Of a stretch of 64,000 bases of DNA, positions 41,372 through 50,276 are shown one piece after another. Below the pieces are notes generated by a model. That model searched no databases, was not told where the DNA came from, and worked only from the letters and a program-made list of their open reading frames with translations. The position numbers and the translations under genes were made by a program. Numbering within the stretch: the first letter of the stretch is position 1; every line of letters begins with the position of its first letter. The DNA is from Thalassospira sp. TSL5-1 (GTDB lineage Bacteria; Pseudomonadota; Alphaproteobacteria; Rhodospirillales; Thalassospiraceae). The DNA is taken from positions 124,001 through 188,000 of the forward strand of contig NZ_KV880641.1 in NCBI RefSeq assembly GCF_001907695.1, given 5' to 3'.

Positions 41372-41816
41372 GACATGATCTTCGAGTGCGGCCTGCTGGC
41401 GACCGGGAGTCTTGCTCCCTGAGTTATCAGCGCCAAATGGTGCTCCCCTTAAGGCGTGCTGCACTTTCAAGACCTTTCCCCGCTATTGACTAAAATCCCG
41501 ACGCCAGTTTCCAAACGCACTGCCGGACACGACAAAATACAAAGCATTGCCGCGTTGACCGAAAACTGACCAACACGCCCGTCTTGCTACTAGAAAATGG
41601 AAGCGTACTCGCGCCCTTGTTTTTCATTCTTCATTAGTCGCGATATGGAACCGCGATCGAAGTCGAAACACTGTACTGATGCGTCCCGCATCAGGCAAGG
41701 CGATCTTTAACAGAACGTTAAAAGGATTTCGCCCCCAAAACGTTCGCGGAATTGCGGGACTTTTTCACTTTCGCAACCAAAGAACGAAAGGTGAATTCCT
41801 GGAATTCCGGCAGCGA
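41372..41816 (-). promoter_or_regulatory. Upstream region of dnaA
   Basis: No gene is supported. It contains hairpins GGGAG/CTCCC at 41405-41419 and CTGATGCG/CGCATCAG at 41676-41694, plus a 7-bp inverted repeat GAACGTT/AACGTTC at 41713-41745. A CtrA-type site lies at 41707-41721 and is listed separately. No cluster of DnaA boxes is present, so it is unlikely to be the chromosome origin. Confidence 0.45.
41707..41721. promoter_or_regulatory. CtrA-type binding site (TTAA-N7-TTAA)
   Basis: TTAACAGAACGTTAA matches the consensus CtrA box TTAA-N7-TTAA exactly. It lies about 336 bases upstream of dnaA and 147 bases beyond the rpsT stop. CtrA, the cell-cycle master regulator of alphaproteobacteria, binds such sites at origins and cell-cycle promoters. 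The match is by sequence only. Confidence 0.45.
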
Positions 41817-41842
41817 AAAGGCCGCGCAAGAAACGCGGCCTT
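41817..41842 (-). terminator. Terminator of rpsT
   Basis: AAGGCCGCG pairs with CGCGGCCTT around a CAAGAAA loop. It lies 26 bases after the rpsT stop, and the minus strand reads TTTTC after it. Confidence 0.85.
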
Positions 41843-41867
41843 CGACTCGCCATCCCGAAGGATAAAA

Positions 41868-42128
41868 TTAAAGCGCTTTGACGCGAGCGGACAAACGCGA
41901 AACTTTGCGAGCGACGGTGTTTTTGTGCAGAACACCGAGCTGCGCACCACGCGCCAGTTCCGGCTCGGCAACTTTAAACGCAGCCAGAGCGGCATCCTTG
42001 TCGCCAGCTTGCAGCGCGGTTTCGACCTTCTTGACGAAGGTGCGAATGCGGCTGATACGCGCACCGTTAACTGCGGCGCGAGTTTCATTCCGGCGAATGC
42101 GCTTCTTGGCCGATTTATGATGAGCCAT
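41868..42128 (-). CDS. rpsT: 30S ribosomal protein S20
   Basis: This 86-residue basic protein is ribosomal protein S20, with the typical start [15 protein letters not shown] and the helical segment [20 protein letters not shown] at the end. It binds 16S rRNA early in 30S assembly. The ATG at 42128 is set by homology; the open frame runs upstream to 42317 without relation to S20. The order mutM, enoyl-CoA hydratase, rpsT, dnaA is a conserved alphaproteobacterial neighbourhood. Confidence 0.98.
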   Translation of the reverse strand: MAHHKSAKKRIRRNETRAAVNGARISRIRTFVKKVETALQAGDKDAALAAFKVAEPELARGAQLGVLHKNTVARKVSRLSARVKAL

Positions 42129-42279
42129 TGCGAACCTGTCTCTTAAAACAAAAATGTTACGTAATTCGGAGCGCGGCTTATAGCTCCCTGCCAACAAGCC
42201 GTCAACCCCCGATACCGCTATTATCCGCGTTTTTCCGCGCTTTCCGAGTCGATTGACCGAATCTCGCGGCAAACCGGCA

Positions 42280-43056
42280 TCAGCGATGCTTGAATTCGGG
42301 TTTGCGTTTTTCGCCAAAGGCCTTCATGCCCTCGGCCCGGTCTTCCAGCGCAAAGGTCGAATGGAACTCGCGGCGTTCAAACATCAGGCCTTCGGCCAGG
42401 GTCATTTCAAAGGCCTTATTGACACTTTCCTTCACCTTCATCGCCACCGGGGCCGAGAAGGAGGCAATCTTTTCCGCCAGTTTCATCGCCTCATCCATGA
42501 GCGAGTCGGCGGGAACAACACGGGCCACAAGGCCGGAACGCTCGGCTTCTTCGGCATCCATCATGCGCCCGGTCAGGCACATTTCCATTGCCTTGGCCTT
42601 GCCAATGGCACGGGTCAAACGCTGGGTGCCGCCGGCACCGGGAATCGTGCCAATGGTGATTTCCGGCTGACCAAACTTTGCGGTATCGGCCGCAATCATG
42701 ATATCGCAGCTCATGGCAAGTTCACAGCCACCGCCCAGGGCGAATCCGCTGACCGCGGCGATGGTCGGCTTGCGGCAGGCCGCCATCCGGGTCCAGCCTT
42801 TGGTGATAAAGTCGGCTTTATAAACATCCATATAATCGCGATCGATCATTTCCTTGATGTCGGCCCCGGCAGCAAAGGCCTTTTCCGACCCGGTAATGAC
42901 AATGGCCCGAACCGATTCGTCATCCTCGAATTCATCCAAGGCCGCAGCCAAATCGGCAATCAGGGCATCGCAAAGGGCATTCAATGCCTTGGGACGGTTC
43001 AACGTGATCAGGCCGACATTGCCCTTAACTTCGGCCAGGATGTTTTCGTAAGTCAT
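42280..43056 (-). CDS. Enoyl-CoA hydratase
   Basis: This 258-residue crotonase-fold enzyme adds water to enoyl-CoA. The two catalytic glutamates are in place: one in [11 protein letters not shown] and one in [21 protein letters not shown] (about residues 110-145). The [10 protein letters not shown] oxyanion-loop segment is at about residue 60-70. The length and all motifs fit the EchA/FadB-hydratase class used in fatty or branched-chain acid oxidation. It lies between mutM and rpsT, a position it keeps in many alphaproteobacteria. Confidence 0.96.
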   Translation of the reverse strand: MTYENILAEVKGNVGLITLNRPKALNALCDALIADLAAALDEFEDDESVRAIVITGSEKAFAAGADIKEMIDRDYMDVYKADFITKGWTRMAACRKPTIAAVSGFALGGGCELAMSCDIMIAADTAKFGQPEITIGTIPGAGGTQRLTRAIGKAKAMEMCLTGRMMDAEEAERSGLVARVVPADSLMDEAMKLAEKIASFSAPVAMKVKESVNKAFEMTLAEGLMFERREFHSTFALEDRAEGMKAFGEKRKPEFKHR

Positions 43057-43276
43057 GGAATATCCCTTTCAAATGACGATGTTTCGACCGGTTTTGACCA
43101 ATCCACCGCCTGAAACCATAATTACATACTGTTTTACCGATTTTATACCCACGAGGCAAGAAACACCCCACAAGGCCACCCGTTAAAGCAGTCCTGCAAA
43201 GCCAACTGCAAACGTAGCGAAGGTTTTGAAACAACGGTACATCCCGTGGCGCACCGCATAAAGCCAGGATCAGTCC

Positions 43277-44119
43277 CTAATGCTGGCAAAGCGGGCAATA
43301 AAAGGTCGAACGCCCGCCCTGCACCAGACGGCCCACGGTGCCATCACAATCCGGGGTGATACAGGGTTCACCCTCGCGGCCATAAATACGGAAGTTATGC
43401 TGGAAATAACCCAATTCGCCATTGGCCTGACGATGATCGCGCAGGGATGACCCACCGGCGCGAATGGCATCTTCCAGTACCATGCGAATCTCACGATACA
43501 GCAGGTCAATTTCGTCGCGCGTCAGGCTGTTTGACAGGCGCAACGGATCAATCCGGGATCGAAACAGGGCTTCGCAGACATATATATTGCCAAGCCCGGC
43601 CACCAGCCGCTGATCGAGCAGCGTGGTTTTAATCGGGCTTTTGCGTTTGGCAAGGGCCTCGGCCAGCATGGTGGTATTAAACTGGTTGCCCAAAGGTTCC
43701 GGGCCAATACCTGCCAGCATCGGATGATTGGGCAGCGCATCTACGTTGGTTAACGCCATCAGGCCAAACCGGCGCGGGTCGTTAAAACGCACCAAAACGC
43801 CGCTATCCATGACAAAATCCACATGGTCATGCTTGCCTGCCTCGGGCATATCGACGTCATTTTGCGGTTCAATCACCGTCATGCGGCCCGACATGCCCAA
43901 ATGCACCAGCAACACCTGCCCGTCATCAAGGTAAACCAACACATATTTGGCCCGCCGGGTCAGTTGATCCACGCGCCGCCCTGTCAGCTTTGCGACAAAA
44001 TCTTCGGGAAACGGGGTGCGCAGGTTGGGGCGCCGCTGTACGACCGAAGCCAGAACCCGCCCTTCCATAACCGGGGCAAGCCCCCGACAAACTGTTTCCA
44101 CTTCTGGCAATTCAGGCAT
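43277..44119 (-). CDS. mutM: Formamidopyrimidine-DNA glycosylase (Fpg)
   Basis: This 280-residue DNA repair enzyme removes oxidised purines such as 8-oxoguanine. The catalytic Pro1-Glu2 start is MPELPEVETVCRG, and Lys at about residue 57 (FVAKLTGRRVDQL region) and the helix-two-turn-helix QRLVAGLGNIYVCEALF near residue 165 are typical. The C-terminal zinc finger has four cysteines as C-x4-C and C-x2-C (CITPDC; CPLC) and ends in CQH. The start at 44119 is forced because the catalytic Pro must follow the initiator Met. It is divergent from the TSUP gene. Confidence 0.97.
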   Translation of the reverse strand: MPELPEVETVCRGLAPVMEGRVLASVVQRRPNLRTPFPEDFVAKLTGRRVDQLTRRAKYVLVYLDDGQVLLVHLGMSGRMTVIEPQNDVDMPEAGKHDHVDFVMDSGVLVRFNDPRRFGLMALTNVDALPNHPMLAGIGPEPLGNQFNTTMLAEALAKRKSPIKTTLLDQRLVAGLGNIYVCEALFRSRIDPLRLSNSLTRDEIDLLYREIRMVLEDAIRAGGSSLRDHRQANGELGYFQHNFRIYGREGEPCITPDCDGTVGRLVQGGRSTFYCPLCQH

Positions 44120-44284
44120 CACAACCTCGTCACGGCGTTGGGGATCAATAGGACCCACTATGTAATCGGCAACAGGCACAAATGCCAGATTGTTACGATG
44201 ACAAATTATAAATAGCACAAAAAACAGAATGGCTTATGCTGACCCTGTTTCAAAGTTTATAGCTTTTATTGGCGGAATATACGC

Positions 44285-45088
44285 ATGGAATTTGGTGTCG
44301 ATCTTTTAATGATCATGTTTGCCGTGGCCCTGATTGCCGGGTTTGTGGATTCAATTGCCGGGGGTGGCGGCCTTATTTGCATTCCCGCCCTGTTATGGGC
44401 CGGCATCACCCCCACCCAGGCCCTGGCAACCAACAAATTGCAAAGCAGTTGTGGCAGTTTTTCCGCTGCCCTTAATTTCGCCCGGCGCGGCCTGGTCAAT
44501 CCACGTGAAATGGGGCTGGCCATTATCCTGACCCTGCTGGGTTCGATATTGGGCACCACCCTGATTCAGATGCTCGATCCTGGCCTGTTGATGACGCTGC
44601 TGCCGGGTCTTTTGATTGCGATTGCCCTGTATTTCCTGTTTTCCCCGCGCGCCAGCGACATTGATGCCCAGCAAAAAATCGGCAAAACCCTATTTGCCTT
44701 TACTGCCGGTTTTGGCATTGGTTTTTATGACGGCTTTTTTGGTCCCGGTACCGGGTCTTTCTTCTCCATCGCCTTTGTCGCCCTGCTGGGCTACAACCTG
44801 ACCAAAGCCACCGCGCACACCAAGGTTTTAAACTTCACCGCCAATGTCGCCTCCCTGGCAACCTTTATTGTCGGCGGCGAAGTCGTCTGGGAAATTGGCC
44901 TGGCAATGGCGGTTGGCCAGGTGATCGGGGCAACGCTGGGCTCGCATATGGTGATGAAGGTCGGTGCGCGGCTGGTTCGCCCGCTGCTGGTTTTTGTCTC
45001 CATCGCCATTTCGATCAAACTGATCATTGACCAATATGGCGACCAAATCGGCGCGTCGTTTCGCGCGGTTGGGCTGGCATTCTGCTAA
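44285..45088 (+). CDS. TSUP family (TauE/SafE) transporter
   Basis: This 267-residue inner-membrane protein has about eight hydrophobic helices and the TSUP motif GGGGLICIPALLWAGITPTQALATNKLQ near residue 22 (shortened here; only part is conserved), repeated as GFYDGFFGPGTGSFF near 145. TSUP proteins export sulfite, sulfoacetate or related anions. The substrate is not known. It is divergent from mutM with 165 bases between starts and ends at a strong terminator shared with the convergent MFS gene. Confidence 0.93.
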   Translation: MEFGVDLLMIMFAVALIAGFVDSIAGGGGLICIPALLWAGITPTQALATNKLQSSCGSFSAALNFARRGLVNPREMGLAIILTLLGSILGTTLIQMLDPGLLMTLLPGLLIAIALYFLFSPRASDIDAQQKIGKTLFAFTAGFGIGFYDGFFGPGTGSFFSIAFVALLGYNLTKATAHTKVLNFTANVASLATFIVGGEVVWEIGLAMAVGQVIGATLGSHMVMKVGARLVRPLLVFVSIAISIKLIIDQYGDQIGASFRAVGLAFC

Positions 45089-45133
45089 CGACCATCCCCC
45101 CCGTTTCAGCTTTTCGCAAGTATTCAGCCAAAC

Positions 45134-45171
45134 AAAATGGCCCGGGCATTTAATCTGCCGCGGGCCATTTT
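45134..45171. terminator. Bidirectional terminator between the TSUP and MFS genes
   Basis: AAAATGGCCCG pairs with CGGGCCATTTT around a loop of 16 bases. T tracts lie at both ends, so it serves both convergent genes. Confidence 0.92.
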
Positions 45172-45227
45172 CGTTTGCCTGCCCAACACCCCCGTCAAAG
45201 GCACAACAAGGCTGAAAGCATGCTTGC

Positions 45228-46436
45228 TTACGCGCCAATGGCCGCTTGCGGGTCGATTTCGGTTTTACGGTCCATCAAATAGGAAAAAACCGCCAGCATC
45301 AGGGCTGCCACTGCAATCAATGCGCCAATCCAGGGAATTTGGGCATAACCGATACCGGCATTAATCGCGAGGCCCCCCAGCCACGCGCCGCCCGCATTGC
45401 CAAGGTTAAAGGCCCCCTGATTAATGGTAGATGCCAAATTCGGCGCCCCTGTTGCTTCATTCACCACGCGAATTTGCAAGGGTGACACCAGGGCAAACAT
45501 CACCACCCCCCAAATAAACAGGGATATAATGGCCGGCCACACCTGATAGATGGTTTCCGTCAGCATCATCAAAACCAGCACCAACGCCACCAGCGTGATG
45601 ATAATGGCGGGCATCAACCGCCAGTCGCCCAGGCGGCCACCAATGAAATTGCCCACCGTCAGCCCCACGCCAAACAGCAGCAAAACCACCGTTACATTTT
45701 GCGGCGAAACGCCAGTGACATCGGTTAAAATCGGGGTGATATAGGTAAAAACACTAAACAGGCTGGCCGATGCCAAAACGCTGAGCGCCATTGCCAGCAA
45801 AACCTGCATTTTGCCAAGTGCGCGGGCTTCGGCCATAAAACTGGTCCGCTCTGCCTTGATGTTGCGCGGTACAAACAGATAAAGCGCAATAAAGGCCACC
45901 ACCCCAATGGCAACCACCGCCCAAAAGGTAGAGCGCCAACCCAATGCCTGACCCATTGCCGTGCCAAATGGCACGCCCAAAACATTGGCCAGTGTGAGGC
46001 CAGAAAACATCAGGGCGACAGCCTGCACCCGTTTATGCGGCGGTACCAACCCAGCCGCCACGACCGAGCCAAGACCAAAAAATGCGCCATGCCCCAGCGC
46101 GGTAATCACACGCGCCACCATCAGCAGGCTGTAATTGGGCGCAATCGCGCACAGTACATTGCCCAGCAAAAACAGCGACACCAAAAACAGCAAAACCCGG
46201 CGGCGTTCCATTTTTGCCGTTGCCACCGCCAAAAAGGGCGAGCCAAAGGTCACACCTAACGCATAACCCGTCACCAACAACCCGGCACTGGGGATGCTAA
46301 CCCCCAAATCAGCAGCCACATCGGGCAGCAGCCCCATAATGACAAATTCCGTCGTCCCGATTCCAAAGGACGCCATTGCCAGCGCCAGAATGGGCAAACG
46401 GGCCAAAAAAGCCTGGCGGGAATGAGCAAAGGACAT
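45228..46436 (-). CDS. MFS transporter (DHA1-type efflux family)
   Basis: This 402-residue transporter has 12 hydrophobic helices. The N-terminal segment ASFGIGTTEFVIMGLLPDVAADLGVS is characteristic of AraJ/YdhP-like DHA1 transporters, which export sugars, drugs or purine analogues. Motif A-like RRRVLLFLVSLFLLGN (near residue 75-90) follows. The ATG at 46436 starts the homologous part; the frame extends to 46541. Upstream lies a terminator-like hairpin and a 17-bp palindrome, suggesting ligand control. The substrate is not known. Confidence 0.93.
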   Translation of the reverse strand: MSFAHSRQAFLARLPILALAMASFGIGTTEFVIMGLLPDVAADLGVSIPSAGLLVTGYALGVTFGSPFLAVATAKMERRRVLLFLVSLFLLGNVLCAIAPNYSLLMVARVITALGHGAFFGLGSVVAAGLVPPHKRVQAVALMFSGLTLANVLGVPFGTAMGQALGWRSTFWAVVAIGVVAFIALYLFVPRNIKAERTSFMAEARALGKMQVLLAMALSVLASASLFSVFTYITPILTDVTGVSPQNVTVVLLLFGVGLTVGNFIGGRLGDWRLMPAIIITLVALVLVLMMLTETIYQVWPAIISLFIWGVVMFALVSPLQIRVVNEATGAPNLASTINQGAFNLGNAGGAWLGGLAINAGIGYAQIPWIGALIAVAALMLAVFSYLMDRKTEIDPQAAIGA

Positions 46437-46470
46437 GGGGCACCCGTTACGTTGGCGGCAAAAGCGGCAT

Positions 46471-46511
46471 AAAATCAAAAAAGGCGGTGCCCTGCATCCA
46501 GCAGGCACCGC
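46471..46511 (-). terminator. Terminator or attenuator in the leader of the MFS gene
   Basis: GCGGTGCCCTGC pairs with GCAGGCACCGC (one bulge) around ATCCA, and on the minus strand a TTTTTT tract follows. It lies 172 bases after the PhyH stop and 48 bases before the MFS start. It could end PhyH transcription or act as an attenuator for the MFS gene. Confidence 0.8.
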
Positions 46512-46579
46512 ACTTCCAGAACATGATCTGAACCGATTCAAAACTGCCTGTAAACGATGCCGGGAACTATCGCTTTCTA

Positions 46580-46596
46580 CGCATAGAATCTATGCG
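46580..46596. promoter_or_regulatory. 17-bp perfect palindrome upstream of the MFS gene
   Basis: CGCATAGA and TCTATGCG flank a central A. The arms are perfectly complementary, and the element lies 144 bases before the MFS start. Its size and symmetry fit an operator for a dimeric repressor. Confidence 0.5.
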
Positions 46597-46683
46597 ATTT
46601 TGGCAAATATCGCGGGCCTGCCCGAAAATTGATCATTGCCCTGCGGTTTGACTTGCATACTGCCGCTGCCCAAAACCGGTGCA

Positions 46684-47925
46684 TTATGGCATCTGTCGCC
46701 CACACAGGGCATCAAGGGCACTGTTGAATTGATCCGCCGTCAGGCCATCGCCTAGGGCGCGATGAAAAAGCTGGTTTTGTGTTTCCGGTGCCAACCCGCC
46801 CACGGGCGGATCGGTATCGAGGTTGGTTGGAAAGGAATACCCCTCGGCACAGGCGGCAATCGCGGCGGCCTGTTCGGCTTCTGTCATCGTCCCCCTGGCC
46901 TGCATGGCACGAAGGACCGGATAAACCGCCTTGCACATGGCAATACGGTCCAGCGATTCCATTGCCCGCCCATAAGCCGACGAAACCTGCAATAAATTCG
47001 CCATCCGCTGGATATTCTGGCTGCTATTGCGGCCTGCTGCATGGAACAGGGCCGGGTTAAAAAACAGCGCATCGCCTTTTACCAGCGGCAATTGCACATG
47101 GCGCGCATGAAACAGATTGCGGAAATCCTGGCGACGCCACGCCATATAGCCTTCACGATAAAGCTGCGAAAAAGGCAGCAACAATGTCGGCCCGCTTTCA
47201 AGGGGCATATCACAATGCGCCACCGCGCCCTGAAGCGTTAATACCGGAGAAAGATGATGCACATGGGCGGGGAATTTTTCGCACATTTCAGCAGTTTGGA
47301 ACCCCAAATGATAATCGCGATGCACCTGCTGTGCCTGCCCGCCCGGCCGCACCAGATTGACCTGTGCCGTCATCTGGTAACACGGGCCAAGCCAGGCCTC
47401 ACACACCATATCGATCACCGGATTGCCAAAATAGCGGGCAAACACATCCGGCGCACACAAACACAGTTTTTGCGCCGAATTCCAAATGCGGTCATTGGCC
47501 CCCGCCTTGGCAAAATGGTCCGCGGCAGTGCCATTGGCCGCCTTTTCATCGGCAATAATATCCAGATAAGTCCGAGTTGCGTCATCAAGGACGCTGCAAT
47601 CAGCATAGGCGGCCTTGATCACCAACACACCCGCCCCGCCCAGCATCACCCTGGCCCATTCCGCCATCACCGCACGGCGTTGATCCTGCCGGGTCATGAT
47701 TTGGCGTAGCGCATCGCCATCATAAACCGGCACATTCCGCAGGATTTCACGGGCATGGGGCACATCTTCAGCCCGGGTTTCCCGGTTAATGAAGGGCAAC
47801 AGGTCATCCGTGGAACATGCCGCCTCGCGGTAATATCCCGCGCCATGCGCGGCCTCTTCTCGCCCGGTGACCGGATAAGAATGGAGTTCAGGGTACGTGT
47901 TCGATTTCGGTTGACGGGATGGCAT
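46684..47925 (-). CDS. PhyH-type (phytanoyl-CoA dioxygenase-like) Fe(II)/2-oxoglutarate dioxygenase
   Basis: This 413-residue protein has the double-stranded beta-helix metal site of phytanoyl-CoA dioxygenases: H-x-D as VHRDYH (His202, Asp204) and the distal His295 in LFHAAGRNSS. Arg299 or Arg307 is a candidate for binding 2-oxoglutarate. It would hydroxylate an unknown substrate with Fe(II), O2 and 2-oxoglutarate. It is longer than typical PhyH proteins (about 290), with about 90 extra N-terminal residues. The ATG at 47925 is preceded by an AGGAG-like sequence. It is divergent from a LacI-type regulator, which is a likely repressor, suggesting that the substrate is a sugar or small polyol-like inducer. 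Confidence 0.87.
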   Translation of the reverse strand: MPSRQPKSNTYPELHSYPVTGREEAAHGAGYYREAACSTDDLLPFINRETRAEDVPHAREILRNVPVYDGDALRQIMTRQDQRRAVMAEWARVMLGGAGVLVIKAAYADCSVLDDATRTYLDIIADEKAANGTAADHFAKAGANDRIWNSAQKLCLCAPDVFARYFGNPVIDMVCEAWLGPCYQMTAQVNLVRPGGQAQQVHRDYHLGFQTAEMCEKFPAHVHHLSPVLTLQGAVAHCDMPLESGPTLLLPFSQLYREGYMAWRRQDFRNLFHARHVQLPLVKGDALFFNPALFHAAGRNSSQNIQRMANLLQVSSAYGRAMESLDRIAMCKAVYPVLRAMQARGTMTEAEQAAAIAACAEGYSFPTNLDTDPPVGGLAPETQNQLFHRALGDGLTADQFNSALDALCGRQMP

Positions 47926-48049
47926 GGCTTTTTCCTCCTGATCACGGCGGATCGTTGAAATGCCCGCCCATACCGGAATGCTAGAGCGAAAATGCTTTGC
48001 CTGGGGAATTGGAATCCATCAAAAATACATCAACAAAGGAAAAGACACC

Positions 48050-49117
48050 ATGACCCATCGTTTCCCCGTCAAGGAAATCGCCCGACAATCCGGCCTGAGC
48101 ACCGCCACGATTGACCGGGTATTAAATGACCGCCCCAATGTCAGCGCCCAAACCCGTCGCCGGGTCCGCGATGCCATAGAGGAACTGACCCGCCAGGAAG
48201 GACAACTTGCCGCACGCGGGCGACGATTGTTCATTGATGTCGTGGTCGAGGCCCCCACCCGTTTTAGCAACGCCATCCGCACAGCCCTGGAGGCGGAACT
48301 TCCCAGCCTGCACCCGGCGGTAATCCGTCCGCGCTATATGATGCAGGAACGCATGCGCCCGGGCGATGTGGTTGCCATTCTTGCGCGGATTGCCAAACGG
48401 GGCAGCCAGGGCGTGGTGCTCAAGGCGCAGGACCAGCCCGATATTCGCCATGCCCTGTCCATGTTGCACGACCGAAACATCCCGGTGCTGACCATTTTCA
48501 CCGATATTCCCGACGCCGGGCAAATCGCCTATGCCGGGGCTGATAATGAAGCAGCCGGCGAAACGGCGGCTTATCTGGTGCATCATTTTCTGGCGGGCAC
48601 GTCCAATAAAGGTGCCATTCTGATCACACTTAGCAATGAACGCTTTCGCGGTGAAGAAGCCCGCAAGGAAGGTTTTATCGCAGCATTGACCAGACTGGCC
48701 CCCCAACGAGAGATTATTGATGCCAGTGGTGGCGCGGGACTGGACCATGACACAGCCCACCGGGTGGAAGCCATCATCGGCCAAACCGGCGATATTGCCG
48801 CCGTCTATTCGATGGGCGGGGGCAACCGGGCCATTTTAAACACCCTGGCCGATCACGGCATATCCCCTGCCATTTACATCGCCCACGACCTTGATGCCGA
48901 AAACATCACCCTGTTACAGCAGGGCAAACTGACCGCCGTGCTGCATCATGATTTACGCCAGGACATGCGCACCGCCTGCCATCACCTGATGGCCTGGCAT
49001 GGCCTGCTTCCGCACGGGGCAATAGCCCCTGCCAGCGACATCCAGATCATTACGCCTGCCAACATCCCGACCTTTGCCAAAGAACAGGCCCGCACAATAA
49101 AGGCGGGCCTGGCATAG
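48050..49117 (+). CDS. LacI-family transcriptional regulator
   Basis: This 355-residue regulator has an N-terminal LacI helix-turn-helix (VKEIARQSGLSTATIDRVLN, residues 6-25) and a periplasmic-binding-protein-like effector domain. The DNA-binding residue pattern ATIDRVLNDRPNVS is typical of the RbsR/CcpA-like sub-branch. The start at 48050 follows AAAGGAAA; an upstream in-frame start at 47960 would give an unrelated leader. It is divergent from the PhyH gene with 124 bases between starts and is probably its repressor or activator. Confidence 0.93.
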   Translation: MTHRFPVKEIARQSGLSTATIDRVLNDRPNVSAQTRRRVRDAIEELTRQEGQLAARGRRLFIDVVVEAPTRFSNAIRTALEAELPSLHPAVIRPRYMMQERMRPGDVVAILARIAKRGSQGVVLKAQDQPDIRHALSMLHDRNIPVLTIFTDIPDAGQIAYAGADNEAAGETAAYLVHHFLAGTSNKGAILITLSNERFRGEEARKEGFIAALTRLAPQREIIDASGGAGLDHDTAHRVEAIIGQTGDIAAVYSMGGGNRAILNTLADHGISPAIYIAHDLDAENITLLQQGKLTAVLHHDLRQDMRTACHHLMAWHGLLPHGAIAPASDIQIITPANIPTFAKEQARTIKAGLA

Positions 49118-49196
49118 AATTCAATCAAATCTTTGGCTGTTCATCCGCCCTGTTATCGGGGGCGAAAACACCGACCGGCAATCAGGATCAGGCCGG

Positions 49197-49928
49197 TTAT
49201 GCCAGTTCGTCCACAATGCGTTGGGCGGCGGCCACCGGGTCATCGGCCTTGGTAATCGGGCGGCCAATCACCAGCACGTCGGAGCCACGAGCCACGGCAT
49301 CACGCGGGGTGACAATGCGTTTCTGGTCATCGCTGCTGGCCCAGGCGGGGCGAATGCCTGGCGTGATCAATTTGAAATCGGGGCCGCAAGCTGCGCGCAC
49401 CGGCTCAATTTCCTGAGCCGAACACACAATGCCATCCAGGCCGGATTTTTGCGTCAATTCGGCCATTTTCACCACCCGCTCGCTTAACGGGCCACGCAGG
49501 CCAATCTCGTCGAGGTCATTTTCATCCAGGCTGGTCAGGATGGTGACGGCAATCACCCAGGGGGCGGCCACACCGGCTTTATCCGCTGCTTCACGGGCGG
49601 CCTCGCCGGCACGTTTCATCATTTCCTGCCCGCCAGCGGCATGCACATTGACAATCCGAAGGCCCAACGGTGTTACCGCACGAATGGCCCCGGCCACCGT
49701 ATTGGGAATATCGTGGTATTTCACATCAAGGAAAACCGGCATCCCGGCTGCTGCAACCGCCTTCACCCCCTGCGGGCCGTGGGCGGCGAAAAATTCCTTG
49801 CCCAGTTTTGCCCCGCCAATCACGCCCGATAACCGGGTTGCCAAATCAATCGCATGATCAAGATCAGTGGTATCGATGGCGCAAAAAATCCGGTCCTTCG
49901 CAGCAATCTGGGAATTCTGGGCGGTCAT
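49197..49928 (-). CDS. pyrF: Orotidine 5'-phosphate decarboxylase
   Basis: This 243-residue TIM-barrel enzyme makes UMP in pyrimidine synthesis. The catalytic D-x-K-x-x-D is DVKYHDIPN with Asp68, Lys70 and Asp73. The phosphate-binding motif near the C-terminus is LVIGRPITKADDP. The start at 49928 fits other PyrF proteins; the open frame runs upstream to 50036. It follows lapA after a gap of about 350 bases that contains a terminator, so it likely has its own promoter. Confidence 0.97.
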   Translation of the reverse strand: MTAQNSQIAAKDRIFCAIDTTDLDHAIDLATRLSGVIGGAKLGKEFFAAHGPQGVKAVAAAGMPVFLDVKYHDIPNTVAGAIRAVTPLGLRIVNVHAAGGQEMMKRAGEAAREAADKAGVAAPWVIAVTILTSLDENDLDEIGLRGPLSERVVKMAELTQKSGLDGIVCSAQEIEPVRAACGPDFKLITPGIRPAWASSDDQKRIVTPRDAVARGSDVLVIGRPITKADDPVAAAQRIVDELA

Positions 49929-50276
49929 GGCATCCTCCGGTTGGCATATAAATGATCCTATCCGGGCTAGCACATCAAACGCGGCACACAGGATTCGGAC
50001 CAACCGGCAACCAGACGCAAAAAGGCAATGCCACACGACATTTCCATACCCAATGCACCTGAAAATCAGCCCTTATCCCCGCAGCCTTCGCAAACCGGCC
50101 CCGCATGGATCAGGTGAACAGGCTTTAGTCGATTCGGAAGCCAAAAACCATTCCTTATTGCCCGCCTTTTGCCATTCCAGACAACAAAAGGCAGCCCCCG
50201 CGTTCAAGGACTGCCTGTTTTATGCTGTACGGCCCGGCCATCCGGAAACAGGGACGGCAAAACACACCTTATCGGT
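49929..50276 (-). other. Gap between lapA and pyrF, with a terminator of lapA
   Basis: No gene is supported. A hairpin at 50184-50220 (AGGCAG / CTGCCT flanked by T/A runs) follows the lapA stop by 60 bases and reads CTGCCTTTTG on the minus strand, so it is a probable terminator. The rest should hold the pyrF promoter. Confidence 0.5.

Noticed and set aside
41372..41867. Replication origin next to dnaA
   Set aside because: No cluster of DnaA boxes and no long A/T-rich unwinding region was seen.
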